A stretch of 64,000 bases of DNA from Coriaria nepalensis (Eukaryota; Streptophyta; Magnoliopsida; Cucurbitales; Coriariaceae), in NCBI GenBank assembly GCA_027186245.1, contig CP114481.1, positions 46,097,501 to 46,161,500 on the forward strand, in the 5' to 3' direction. Below are positions 38,243 to 50,159 of the stretch, piece by piece. Below the pieces are notes generated by a model, which made no database searches, was not told the DNA's origin, and worked only from the letters and a program-made list of their open reading frames with translations. The first letter of the stretch is position 1. The number at the start of each line of letters is the position of its first letter. The position numbers and the translations under genes were made by a program.

Positions 38243-41085
38243 TGAGTCATTTCAACTCAATATCTTCTTTCAAAGCAAGTCGAACGCATTCTATTTTTGC
38301 GCTACAAACACAAGTTTGGTGCATAAGTATGCAAATGATCAATGCAAGGAAAGTGTGCATTCGTTTAACCTTAAAATCATTTCACTGAGTCATTTCAAGT
38401 CAATATCTTCTTTCAAAGCAAGTCGAACGAATTCTAGTTTTGCACTACAGACACAACTTTTGTGCATAACTTGCAAATGATCATTGCAAGGAAAGTGTGC
38501 ACTCGTTTAACCTTAAAATCATTTCAATGAGTCATTTCAACTCAATATCTTCTTTCAAAGCAAGTCGAAGGCATTTTATTTTGCACTACAAACACAAGTT
38601 TTGTGCATAACTTGCAAATAATCAATGCAAGGAAAGTGTGCATTCGTTTAATCTTAAAATCATTTCAATGAGTCATTCCAAGTCAATATCTTCTTTCAAA
38701 GCAAGTCGAACGCATTCTATTTTTGCACTACAGACACAACTTTTGTGCATAACTTGCAAATGATCAATGCAAGGAAAGTGTGCATTCGTTTAAACTTAAA
38801 ATCATTTCAATGAGTCATTTCAACTCAATATCTTCTTTCAAAGCAAGTCGAACGCATTCTATTTTTGCACTACAAACACAAGTTTTGTGCATAACTTGCA
38901 AATGATCAATGCAAGGAAAGTGTGCATTCGTTTAACCTTAAAATCATTTCAATGAATCATTTCAAGTCAATAACTTATTTCAAAGCAAGTCGAACAAATT
39001 CTATTTTTGCACTACAAACACAAGTTTTGTGCATAACTTGCAAATGATCAATGAAAGGAAAGTGTCCATTCGTTTAACCTTAAAATCATTTCAATGAGTC
39101 ATTTCAACTCAATATCTTCTTTCAAAGCAATTCGAACGAATTCTATTTTTTCACTACAAACACAACTTTTGTGCATAACTTGCAAATGATCAATGCAAGG
39201 AAAGTGTGCATTCGTTTAACCTTAAAATCATTTCAATGAGTCAGTCCAAGTCAATAACTTATTTCAAAGCAAGTCGAACAAATTCTATTTTTGCACTACA
39301 AACACAAGTTTTGTGCATAACTTGCAAATGATCAATGCAAGGAAAGTGTGCATTCATTTAACCTTAAAATCATTTCAATGAGTCATTTCAACTCAATATC
39401 TTCTTTCAAAGAAAGTCGAACGCATTCTATTTTTGCGCTACAAACACAAGTTTTGTGCATAACTATGCAAATGATCAATGCAAGGAAAGTGTTCATTCGT
39501 TTAACCTTAAAATCATTTCAATGAGTCATTTCAAGTCAATATCTTCTTTCAAAGCAAGTCGAACGCATTCTATTTTTGCACTACAAACACAAGTTTTGTA
39601 CATAACTTGCAAATGATCAATGCAAGGAAAGTGTGCATTCGTTTAACCTTAAAATCATTTCAATGAGTCATTTCAAGTCAATAACTTATTTCAAAGCAAG
39701 TCGAACGCATTCTATTTTTGCGCTACAAACACAAATTTTGTGCATAACTTGCAAATGATCAATGCAAGGAAAGTGTGCATTCGTTTAACCTTAAAATCAT
39801 TTCAATGAGTCATTTCAAGTCAATATCTTCTTTCAAAGCAAGTCGAACGAATTCTAGTTTTGCACTACAGACACAACTTTTGTGCATAACTTGCAAATGA
39901 TCAATGCAAGGAAAGTGTGCATTCGTTTAAACTTAAAATCATTTCAATGAGTCATTTCAACTCAATATCTTCTTTCAAAGCAAGTCGAAGGCATTTTATT
40001 TTTGCACTACAAACACAAGTTTTGTGCATAACTTGCAAATGATCAATGCAAGGAAAGTGTGCATTCGTTTAATCTTAAAATCATTTCAATGAGTCATTTC
40101 AAGTCAATATCTTCTTTCAAAGCAAGTCGAACGCATTCTATTTTTTCACTACAAACACAAGTTTTGTGCATAACTTGCAAATGATCAATGCAAGGAAAGT
40201 GTGCATTCGTTTAATCTTAAAATCATTTCAATGAGTCAATGCAAGTCAATATCTTCTTTCCAAGCAAGTCGAACGAATTCTAGTTTTGCACTACAGACAC
40301 AACTTTTGTGCATAACTTGCAAATGATCAATGCAAGGAAAGTGTGCATTCGTTTAATCTTAAAATCATTTCAATGAGTCATTTCAAGTCAATATCTTCTT
40401 TCAAAGCAAGTCGAACGCATTCTATTTTTGCACTACAAACACAAGTTTAGTGCATAACTTGCAAATGATCAATGCAAGGAAAGTGTGCATTCGTTTAACC
40501 TTAAAATCATTTCAATCAGTCATTTCAAGTCAATATCTTCTTTCAAAGCAAGTTGAACGCATTCTATTTTTGCACCACAAACACAAGTTTTGTGCATAAC
40601 TTGCAAATGATCAATGCAAGGAAAGTGTGCATTCGTTTAACCTTAAAATCATTTCAATGAGTCATTTCAAGTCAATAACTTATTTCAAAGCAAGTCGAAC
40701 GCATTCTATTTTTGCACTACAAACACAACTTTTGTGCGTAACTTGCAAATGACCAATGCAAGGAAAGTGTGCATTCGTTTAACCTTAAAATCATTTCAAT
40801 GAGTCATTTCAACTCAATATCTTCTTTCAAAGCAATTCGAACGAATTCTATTTTTTCACTACAAACACAACTTTTGTGCATAACTAAGCAAATCATCAAT
40901 GCAAGGAAAGTGTGCATTCGTTTAACCTTAAAATCATTTCAATGAGTCATTTCAAGTCAATATCTTCTTTCAAAGCAAGTCGAACGCATTCTATTTTTGC
41001 ACTACAAACACAAGTTTTGTACATAACTTGCAAATGATCAATGCAAGGAAAGTGTGCATTCGTTTAACCTTAAAATCATTTCAAT
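38243..41085. repeat. 20-unit higher-order repeat, copy 2 (about 2.84 kb)
   Basis: Second copy of 35,400-38,242. A one-base T-run deletion near 38,580 (gcattttattttgcac) changes the copy offset from 2,843 to 2,842. After about 41,085 it departs (caagtcaataacttattt instead of caactcaatatcttcttt), so no third tandem copy follows. Confidence 0.85.
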
Positions 41086-41734
41086 GAGTCATTTCAAGTC
41101 AATAACTTATTTCAAAGCAAGTCGAACGCATTCTATTTTTGCGCTACAAACACAAATTTTGTGCATAACTTGCAAATGATCAATGCAAGGAAAGTGTGCA
41201 TTCGTTTAACCTTAAAATCATTTCAATGAGTCATTTCAAGTCAATATCTTCTTTCAAAGCAAGTCGAACGAATTCTAGTTTTGCACTACAGACACAACTT
41301 TTGTGCATAACTTGCAAATGATCAATGCAAGGAAAGTGTGCATTCGTTTAAACTTAAAATCATTTCAATGAGTCATTTCAACTCAATATCTTCTTTCAAA
41401 GCAAGTCGAAGGCATTTTATTTTTGCACTACAAACACAAGTTTTGTGCATAACTTGCAAATGATCAATGCAAGGAAAGTGTGCATTCGTTTAATCTTAAA
41501 ATCATTTCAATGAGTCATTTCAAGTCAATATCTTCTTTCAAAGCAAGTCGAACGCATTCTATTTTTTCACTACAAACACAAGTTTTGTGCATAACTTGCA
41601 AATGATCAATGCAAGGAAAGTGTGCATTCGTTTAACCTTAAAATCATTTCAATGAGTCATTTCAACTCAATATCTTCTTTCAAAGCAATTCGAACGAATT
41701 CTATTTTTTCACTACCAACACAACTTTTGTGCAT

Positions 41735-41750
41735 AACTAAGCAACTAAGC
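41735..41750 (+). other. 8-bp tandem duplication inside a unit (aactaagc twice)
   Basis: The aactaagc segment is directly repeated, making this unit about 9 bases longer than standard. It also carries actaccaacac, and it keeps TGATCA instead of the TCATCA that normally accompanies aactaagc. It therefore looks like a mosaic of two variant types. I noticed it once in the window. Confidence 0.85.
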
Positions 41751-44700
41751 AAATGATCAATGCAAGGAAAGTGTGCATTCGTTTAACCTTAAAATCATTT
41801 CAACGAGTCATTTCAAGTCAATAACTTATTTCAAAGCAAGTCGAACGCATTCTATTTTTGCGCTACAAACACAAGTTTTGTGCATAACTTGCAAATGATC
41901 AATGCAAGGAAAGTGTGCATTCGTTTAACCTTAAAATCATTTCAATGAGTCAATGCAAGTCAATATCTTCTTTCCAAGCAAGTCGAACGAATTCTAGTTT
42001 TGCACTACAGACACAACTTTTGTGCATAACTTGCAAATGATCATTGCAAGGAAAGTGTGCATTCGTTTAACCTTAAAATCATTTCAATCAGTCATTTCAA
42101 GTCAATATCTTCTTTCAAAGCAAGTCGAACGCATTCTATTTTTTCACTACAAACACAAGTTTTGTGCATAACTTGCAAATGATCAATGCAAGGAAAGTGT
42201 GCATTCGTTTAACCTTAAAATCATTTCAATGAGTCATTTCAAGTCAATAACTTATTTCAAAGCAAGTCGAACGCATTCTATTTTTGCGCTACAAACACAA
42301 GTTTTGTGCATAACTTGCAAATGATCAATGCAAGGAAAGTGTGCATTCGTTTAACCTTAAAATCATTTCAATGAGTCATTTCAAGTCAATATCTTCTTTC
42401 AAAGCAAGTCAAACGAATTCTAGTTTTGCACTACAGACACAACTTTTGTGCATAACTTGCAAATGATCATTGCAAGGAAAGTGTGCATTCGTTTAACCTT
42501 AAAATCATTTCAATCAGTCATTTCAAGTCAATATCTTCTTTCAAAGCAAGTCGAACGCATTCTATTTTTGCACTACAAACACAAGTTTTGTGCATAACTT
42601 GCAAATGATCAATGCAAGGAAAGTGTGCATTCGTTTAACCTCAAAATCATTTCAATGAATCATTTCAAGTCAATATCTTCTTTCAAAGCAAGTCGAAGGC
42701 ATTTTATTTTTGCACTACAAACACAAGTTTTGTGCATAACTTGCAAATGATCAATGCAAGGAAAGTGTGCATTCGTTTAATCTTAAAATCATTTCAATGA
42801 GTCATTCCAAGTCAATATCTTCTTTCAAAGCAAGTCGAACGCATTCTATTTTTGCACTACAGACACAACTTTTGTGCATAACTTGCAAATGATCAATGCA
42901 AGGAAAGTGTCCATTCGTTTAACCTTAAAATCATTTCAATGAGTCATTTCAACTCAATATCTTCTTTCAAAGCAAGTCGAACGCATTCTATTTTTGCGCT
43001 ACAAACACAAGTTTTGTGCATAAGTTGCAAATGATCAATGCAAAGAAAGTGTGCATTCGTTTAACCTTAAAATCATTTCAATGAGTCATTTCAAGTCAAT
43101 ATCTTCTTTCAAAGCAAGTCGAACGAATTCTAGTTTTGCACTACAGACACAACTTTTGTGCATAACTTGCAAATGATCATTGCAAGGAAAGTGTGCATTC
43201 GTTTAACCTTAAAATCATTTCAATCAGTCATTTCAAGTCAATATCTTCTTTCAAAGCAAGTCGAACGAATTCTAGTTTTGCACTACAGACACAACTTTTG
43301 TGCATAACTTGCAAATGATCATTGCAAGGAAAGTGTGCATTCGTTTAACCTTAAAATCATTTCAATGAGTCATTTCAACTCAATATCTTCTTTCAAAGCA
43401 ATTCGAACGAATTCTATTTTTTCACTACAAACACAACTTTTGTGCATAACTTGCAAATGATCAATGCAAGGAAAGTGTGCATTCGTTTAACCTTAAAATC
43501 ATTTCAATGAGTCAGTCCAAGTCAATAACTTATTTCAAAGCAAGTCGAACAAATTCTATTTTTGCACTACAAACACGAGTTTTGTGCATAACTTGCAAAT
43601 GATCAATGCAAGGAAAGTGTGCATTCATTTAACCTTAAAATCATTTCAATGAGTCATTTCAAGTCAATATGTTCTTTCAAAGCAAGTCGAACGAATTCTA
43701 GTTTTGCACTACAGACACAACTTTTGTGCATAACTTGCAAATGATCAATGCAAGGAAAGTGTGCATTCGTTTAACCTTAAAATCATTTCAATGAGTCAGT
43801 CCAAGTCAATAACTTATTTCAAAGCAAGTCGAAGGAATTTTATTTTTGCACTACAAACACAAGTTTTGTGCATAACTTGCAAATGATCAATGCAAGGAAA
43901 GTGTGCATTCGTTTAATCTTAAAATCATTTCAATGAGTCATTTCAAGTCAATATGTTCTTTCAAAGCAAGTCGAACGAATTCTAGTTTTGCACTACAGAC
44001 ACAACTTTTGTGCATAACTTGCAAATGATCATTGCAAGGAAAGTGTGCATTCGTTTAACCTTAAAACCATTTCAATGAGTCAGTCCAAGTCAATAACTTA
44101 TTTCAAAGCAAGTCGAACAAATTCTATTTTTGCACTACAAACACGAGTTTTGTGCATAACTTGCAAATGATCAATGCAAGGAAAGTGTGCATTCATTTAA
44201 CCTTAAAATCATTTCAATGAGTCATTTCAACTCAATATCTTCTTTCAAAGCAAGTCGAACGCATTCTATTTTTGCGCTACAAACACAAGTTTTGTGCATA
44301 ACTATGCAAATGATCAATGCAAGGAAAGTGTGCATTCGTTTAACCTTAAAATCATTTCAATGAGTCATTTCAAGTCAATATCTTCTTTCAAAGCAAGTCG
44401 AACGAATTCTAGTTTTGCACTACAGACACAACTTTTGTGCATAACTTGCAAATGATCATTGCAAGGAAAGTGTGCATTCGTTTAACCTTAAAATCATTTC
44501 AATCAGTCATTTCAAGTCAATATCTTCTTTCAAAGCAAGTCGAACGCATTCTATTTTTTCACTACAAACACAAGTTTTGTGCATAACTTGCAAATGATCA
44601 TTGCAAGGAAAGTGTGCATTCGTTTAACCTTAAAATCATTTCAATCAGTCATTTCAAGTCAATATCTTCTTTCAAAGCAAGTCGAACGCATTCTATTTTT

Positions 44701-46199
44701 TCACTACAAACACAAGTTTTGTGCATAACTTGCAAATGATCAATGCAAGGAAAGTGTGCATTCGTTTAAACTTAAAATCATTTTAATGAGTCATTTCAAC
44801 TCAATGTCTTCTTTCAAAGCAAGTCGAAGGCATTTTATTTTTGCACTACAAACACAAGTTTTGTGCATAACTTGCAAATGATCAATGCAAGGAAAGTGTG
44901 CATTCGTTTAATCTTAAAATCATTTCAATGAGTCATTTCAAGTCAATATCTTCTTTCAAAGCAAGTCGAACACATTCTATTTTTGCACTACAGACACAAC
45001 TTTTGTGCATAACTTGCAAATGATCAATGCAAGGAAAGTGTCCATTCGTTTAAGCTTAAAATCATTTCAATGAGTCATTTCAACTCAATATCTTATTTCA
45101 AAGCAATTCGAACGAATTCTATTTTTTCACTACCAACACAACTTTTGTGCATAACTAAGCAAATCATCAATGCAAGGAAAGTGTGCATTCGTTTAACCTT
45201 AAAATCATTTCAATGAGTCATTTCAAGTCAATAACTTATTTCAAAGCAAGTCGAACGCATTCTATTTTTGCGCTACAAACACAAGTTTTGTGCATAACTT
45301 GCAAATGATCAATGCAAGGAAAGTGTGCATTCGTTTAACCTTAAAATCATTTCAATGAGTCATTTCAAGTCAATATCTTCTTTCAAAGCAAGTCGAACGA
45401 ATTCTAGTTTTGCACTACAGACACAACTTTTGTGCATAACTTGCAAATGATCATTGCAAGGAAAGTGTGCATTCGTTTAACCTTAAAATCATTTCAATCA
45501 GTCATTTCAAGTCAATATCTTCTTTCAAAGCAAGTCTAACGCATTCTATTTTTTCACTACAAACACAAGTTTTGTGCATAACTTGCAAATGATCAATGCA
45601 AGGAAAGTGTGCATTCGTTTAATCTTAAAATCATTTCAATGAGTCATTCCAAGTCAATATCTTCTTTCAAAGCAAGTCGAACGCATTCTATTTTTGCACT
45701 ACAGACACAACTTTTGTGCATAACTTGCAAATGATCAATGCAAGGAAAGTGTCCATTCGTTTAACCTTAAAATCATTTCAATGAGTCATTTCAACTCAAT
45801 ATCTTCTTTCAAAGCAAGTCGAACGCATTCTATTTTTGCGCTACAAACACAAGTTTTGTGCATAACTTGCAAATGATCAATGCAAGGAAAGTGTGCATTC
45901 GTTTAACCTTAAAATCATTTCAATGAGTCATTTCAAGTCTATATCTTCTTTCAAAGCAAGTCGAACGAATTCTAGTTTTGCACTACAGACACAACTTTTG
46001 TGCATAACTTGCAGATGATCATTGCAAGGAAAGTGTGCATTCGTTTAACCTTAAAATCATTTCAATCAGTCATTTCAAGTCAATATCTTCTTTCAAAGCA
46101 AGTCGAACGCATTCTATTTTTGCACTACAAACACAAGTTTTGTGCATAACTTGCAAATGATCAATGCAAGGAAAGTGTGCATTCGTTTAACCTTAAAAT

Positions 46200-47050
46200 C
46201 ATTTCAATGAATCATTTCAAGTCAATAACTTATTTCAAAGCAAGTCGAACAAATTCTATTTTTGCACTACAAACACAAGTTTTGTGCATAACTTGCAAAT
46301 GATCAATGCAAGGAAAGTGTCCATTCGTTTAACCTTAAAATCATTTCAATGAGTCATTTCAACTCAATATCTTCTTTCAAAGCAATTCGAACGAATTCTA
46401 TTTTTTCACTACAAACACAACTTTTGTGCATAACTTGCAAATGATCAATGCAAGGAAAGTGTGCATTCGTTTAACCTTAAAATCATTTCAATGAGTCAGT
46501 CCAAGTCAATAACTTATTTCAAAGCAAGTCGAACAAATTCTATTTTTGCACTACAAACACAAGTTTTGTGCATAACTTGCAAATGATCAATGCAAGGAAA
46601 GTGTGCATTCATTTAACCTTAAAATCATTTCAATGAGTCATTTCAACTCAATATCTTCTTTCAAAGAAAGTCGAACGCATTCTATTTTTGAGCTACAAAC
46701 ACAAGTTTTGTGCATAACTATGCAAATGATCAATGCAAGGAAAGTGTTCATTCGTTTAACCTTAAAATCATTTCAATGAGTCATTTCAAGTCAATATCTT
46801 CTTTCAAAGCAAGTCGAACGAATTCTAGTTTTGCACTACAGACACAACTTTTGTGCATAACTTGCAAATGATCATTGCAAGGAAAGTGTGCATTCGTTTA
46901 ACCTTAAAATCATTTCAATCAGTCATTTCAAGTCAATATCTTCTTTCAAAGCAAGTCGAACGCATTCTATTTTTGCACTACAAACACAAGTTTTGTGCAT
47001 AACTTGCAAATGATCAATGCAAGGAAAGTGTGCATTCGTTTAACCTTAAA
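46200..47050. repeat. 6-unit higher-order repeat, copy 1 (853 bp)
   Basis: The gaatcatttcaagtcaataac unit at 46,209 recurs at 47,062 (offset 853 = 6 x 142 + 1, the extra base from an aactatgc unit) and again at 48,624 (offset 1,562 = 11 x 142). The block order is gaatc/acaaatt, then gtgtccattcg with cacaactttt, then cagtcc with acaaatt, with one or two further units. Confidence 0.7.
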
Positions 47051-47640
47051 ATCATTTCAATGAATCATTTCAAGTCAATAACTTATTTCAAAGCAAGTCG
47101 AACAAATTCTATTTTTGCACTACAAACACAAGTTTTGTGCATAACTTGCAAATGATCAATGCAAGGAAAGTGTCCATTCGTTTAACCTTAAAATCATTTC
47201 AATGAGTCATTTCAACTCAATATCTTCTTTCAAAGCAATTCGAACGAATTCTATTTTTTCACTACAAACACAACTTTTGTGCATAACTTGCAAATGATCA
47301 ATGCAAGGAAAGTGTGCATTCGTTTAACCTTAAAATCATTTCAATGAGTCAGTCCAAGTCAATAACTTATTTCAAAGCAAGTCGAACAAATTCTATTTTT
47401 GCACTACAAACACAAGTTTTGTGCATAACTTGCAAATGATCAATGCAAGGAAAGTGTCCATTCGTTTAACCTTAAAATCATTTCAATGAGTCATTTCAAC
47501 TCAATATCTTCTTTCAAAGCAAGTCGAACGCATTCTATTTTTGCGCTACAAACACAAGTTTTGTGCATAACTTGCAAATGATCAATGCAAGGAAAGTGTG
47601 CATTCGTTTAACCTTAAAATCATTTCAATGAGTCATTTCA
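47051..47640. repeat. 6-unit higher-order repeat, copy 2 (partial)
   Basis: Follows copy 1 for about three to four units and then diverges: copy 1 has gtgtgcattcatttaacc with ttcaaagaaagtc, while copy 2 has gtgtccattcgtttaacc with ttcaaagcaagtc near 47,450-47,540. Confidence 0.6.
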
Positions 47641-50159
47641 AGTCAATATCTTCTTTCAAAGCAAGTCGAACGAATTCTAGTTTTCCACTACAGACACAAC
47701 TTTTGTGCATAACTTGCAAATGATCATTGCAAGGAAAGTGTGCATTCGTTTAACCTTAAAATCATTTCAATGAGTCATTTCAAGTCAATATCTTCTTTCA
47801 AAGCAAGTCGAACGCATTCTATTTTTGCACTACAAACACAAGTTTTGTGCATAACTTGCAAATGATCAATGCAAGGAAAGTGTGCATTCGTTTAACCTTA
47901 AAATCATTTCAATCAGTCATTTCAAGTCAATATCTTCTTTCAAAGCAAGTCGAAGGAATTTTATTTTTGCACTACAAACACAAGTTTTGTGCATAACTTG
48001 CAAATGATCAATGCAAGGAAAGTGTGCATTCGTTTAATCTTAAAATCATTTCAATGAGTCATTTCAAGTCAATATCTTCTTTCAAAGCAAGTCGAACGCA
48101 TTCTATTTTTGCACTACAGACACAACTTTTGTGCATAACTTGCAAATGATCAATGCAAGGAAAGTGTCCATTCGTTTAACCTTAAAATCATTTCAATAAG
48201 TCATTTCAACTCAATATCTTCTTTCAAAGCAAGTCGAACGCATTCTATTTTTGCGCTACAAACACAAGTTTTGTGCATAACTTGCAAATGATCAATGCAA
48301 GGAAAGTGTGCATTCGTTTAACCTTAAAATCATTTCAATGAGTCATTTCAAGTCAATATCTTCTTTCAATGCAGGTCGAACGAATTCTAGTTTTGCACTA
48401 CAGACACAACTTTTGTGCATAACTTGCAAATGATCATTGCAAGGAAAGTGTGCATTCGTTTAACCTTAAAATCATTTCAATCAGTCATTTCAAGTCAATA
48501 TCTTCTTTCAAAGCAAGTCGAACGCATTCTATTTTTTCACTACAAACACAAGTTTTGTGCATAACTTGCAAATGATCAATGCAAGGAAAGTGTGCATTTG
48601 TTTAACCTTAAAATCATTTCAATGAATCATTTCAAGTCAATAACTTATTTCAAAGCAAGTCGAACAAATTCTATTTTTGCACTACAAACACAAGTTTTGT
48701 GCATAACTTGCAAATGATCAATGCAAGGAAAGTGTCCATTCGTTTAACCTTAAAATCATTTCAATGAGTCATTTCAACTCAATATCTTCTTTCAAAGCAA
48801 TTCGAACGAATTCTATTTTTTCACTACAAACACAACTTTTGTGCATAACTTGCAAATGATCAATGCGAGGAAAGTGTGCATTCGTTTAACCTTAAAATCA
48901 TTTCAATGAGTCAGTCCAAGTCAATAACTTATTTCAAAGCAAGTCGAACAAATTCTATTTTTGCACTACAAACACGAGTTTTGTGCATAACTTGCAAATG
49001 ATCAATGCAAGGAAAGTGTGCATTCATTTAACCTTAAAATCATTTCAATGAGTCATTTCAACTCAATATCTTCTTTCAAAGCAAGTCGAACGCATTCTAT
49101 TTTTGCGCTACAAGCACAAGTTTTGTGCATAACTTGCAAATGATCAATGCAAGGAAAGTGTGCATTCGTTTAACCTTAAAATCATTTCAATCAGTCATTT
49201 CAAGTCAATATCTTCTTCCAAAGCAAGTCGAACGCATTCTATTTTTTCACTACAAACACAAGTTTTGTGCATAACTTGCAAATGATCAATGCAAGGAAAG
49301 TGTGCATTCGTTTAACCTTAAAATCATTTCAATGAGTCATTTCAAGTCAATATCTTCTTTCAAAGCAAGTCGAACGCATTCTATTTTTGCACTACAAACA
49401 CAAGTTTTGTGCATAACTTGCAAATGATCAATGCAAGGAAAGTGTGCATTCATTTAACCTTAAAATCATTTCAATCAGTCATTTCAAGTCAATATCTTCT
49501 TTCAAAGCAAGTCGAAGGAATTTTATTTTTGCACTACAAACACAAGTTTTGTGCATAACTTGCAAATGATCAATGCAAGGAAAGTGTGCATTCGTTTAAT
49601 CTTAAAATCATTTCAATGAGTCATTTCAAGTCAATATCTTCTTTCAAAGCAAGTCGAACGAATTCTAGTTTTGCACTACAGACACAACTTTTGTGCATAA
49701 CTTGCAAATGATCATTGCAAGGAAAGTGTGCATTCGTTTAACCTTAAAATCATTTCAATCAGTCATTTCAAGTCAATATCTTCTTTCAAAGCAAGTCGAA
49801 CGCATTCTATTTTTTCACTACAAACACAACTTTTGTGCATAACTTGCAAATGATCAATGCAAGGAAAGTGTGCATTCGTTTAACCTTAAAATCATTTCAA
49901 TGAGTCAGTCCAAGTCAATAACTTATTTCAAAGCAAGTCGAACAAATTCTATTTTTGCACTACAAACACGAGTTTTGTGCATAACTTGCAAATGATCAAT
50001 GCAAGGAAAGTGTGCATTCATTTAACCTTAAAATCATTTCAATGAGTCATTTCAACTCAATATCTTCTTTCAAAGCAAGTCGAACGCATTCTATTTTTGC
50101 GCTACAAACACAAGTTTTGTGCATAACTATGCAAGTGATCAATGCAAGGAAGGTGTGCA

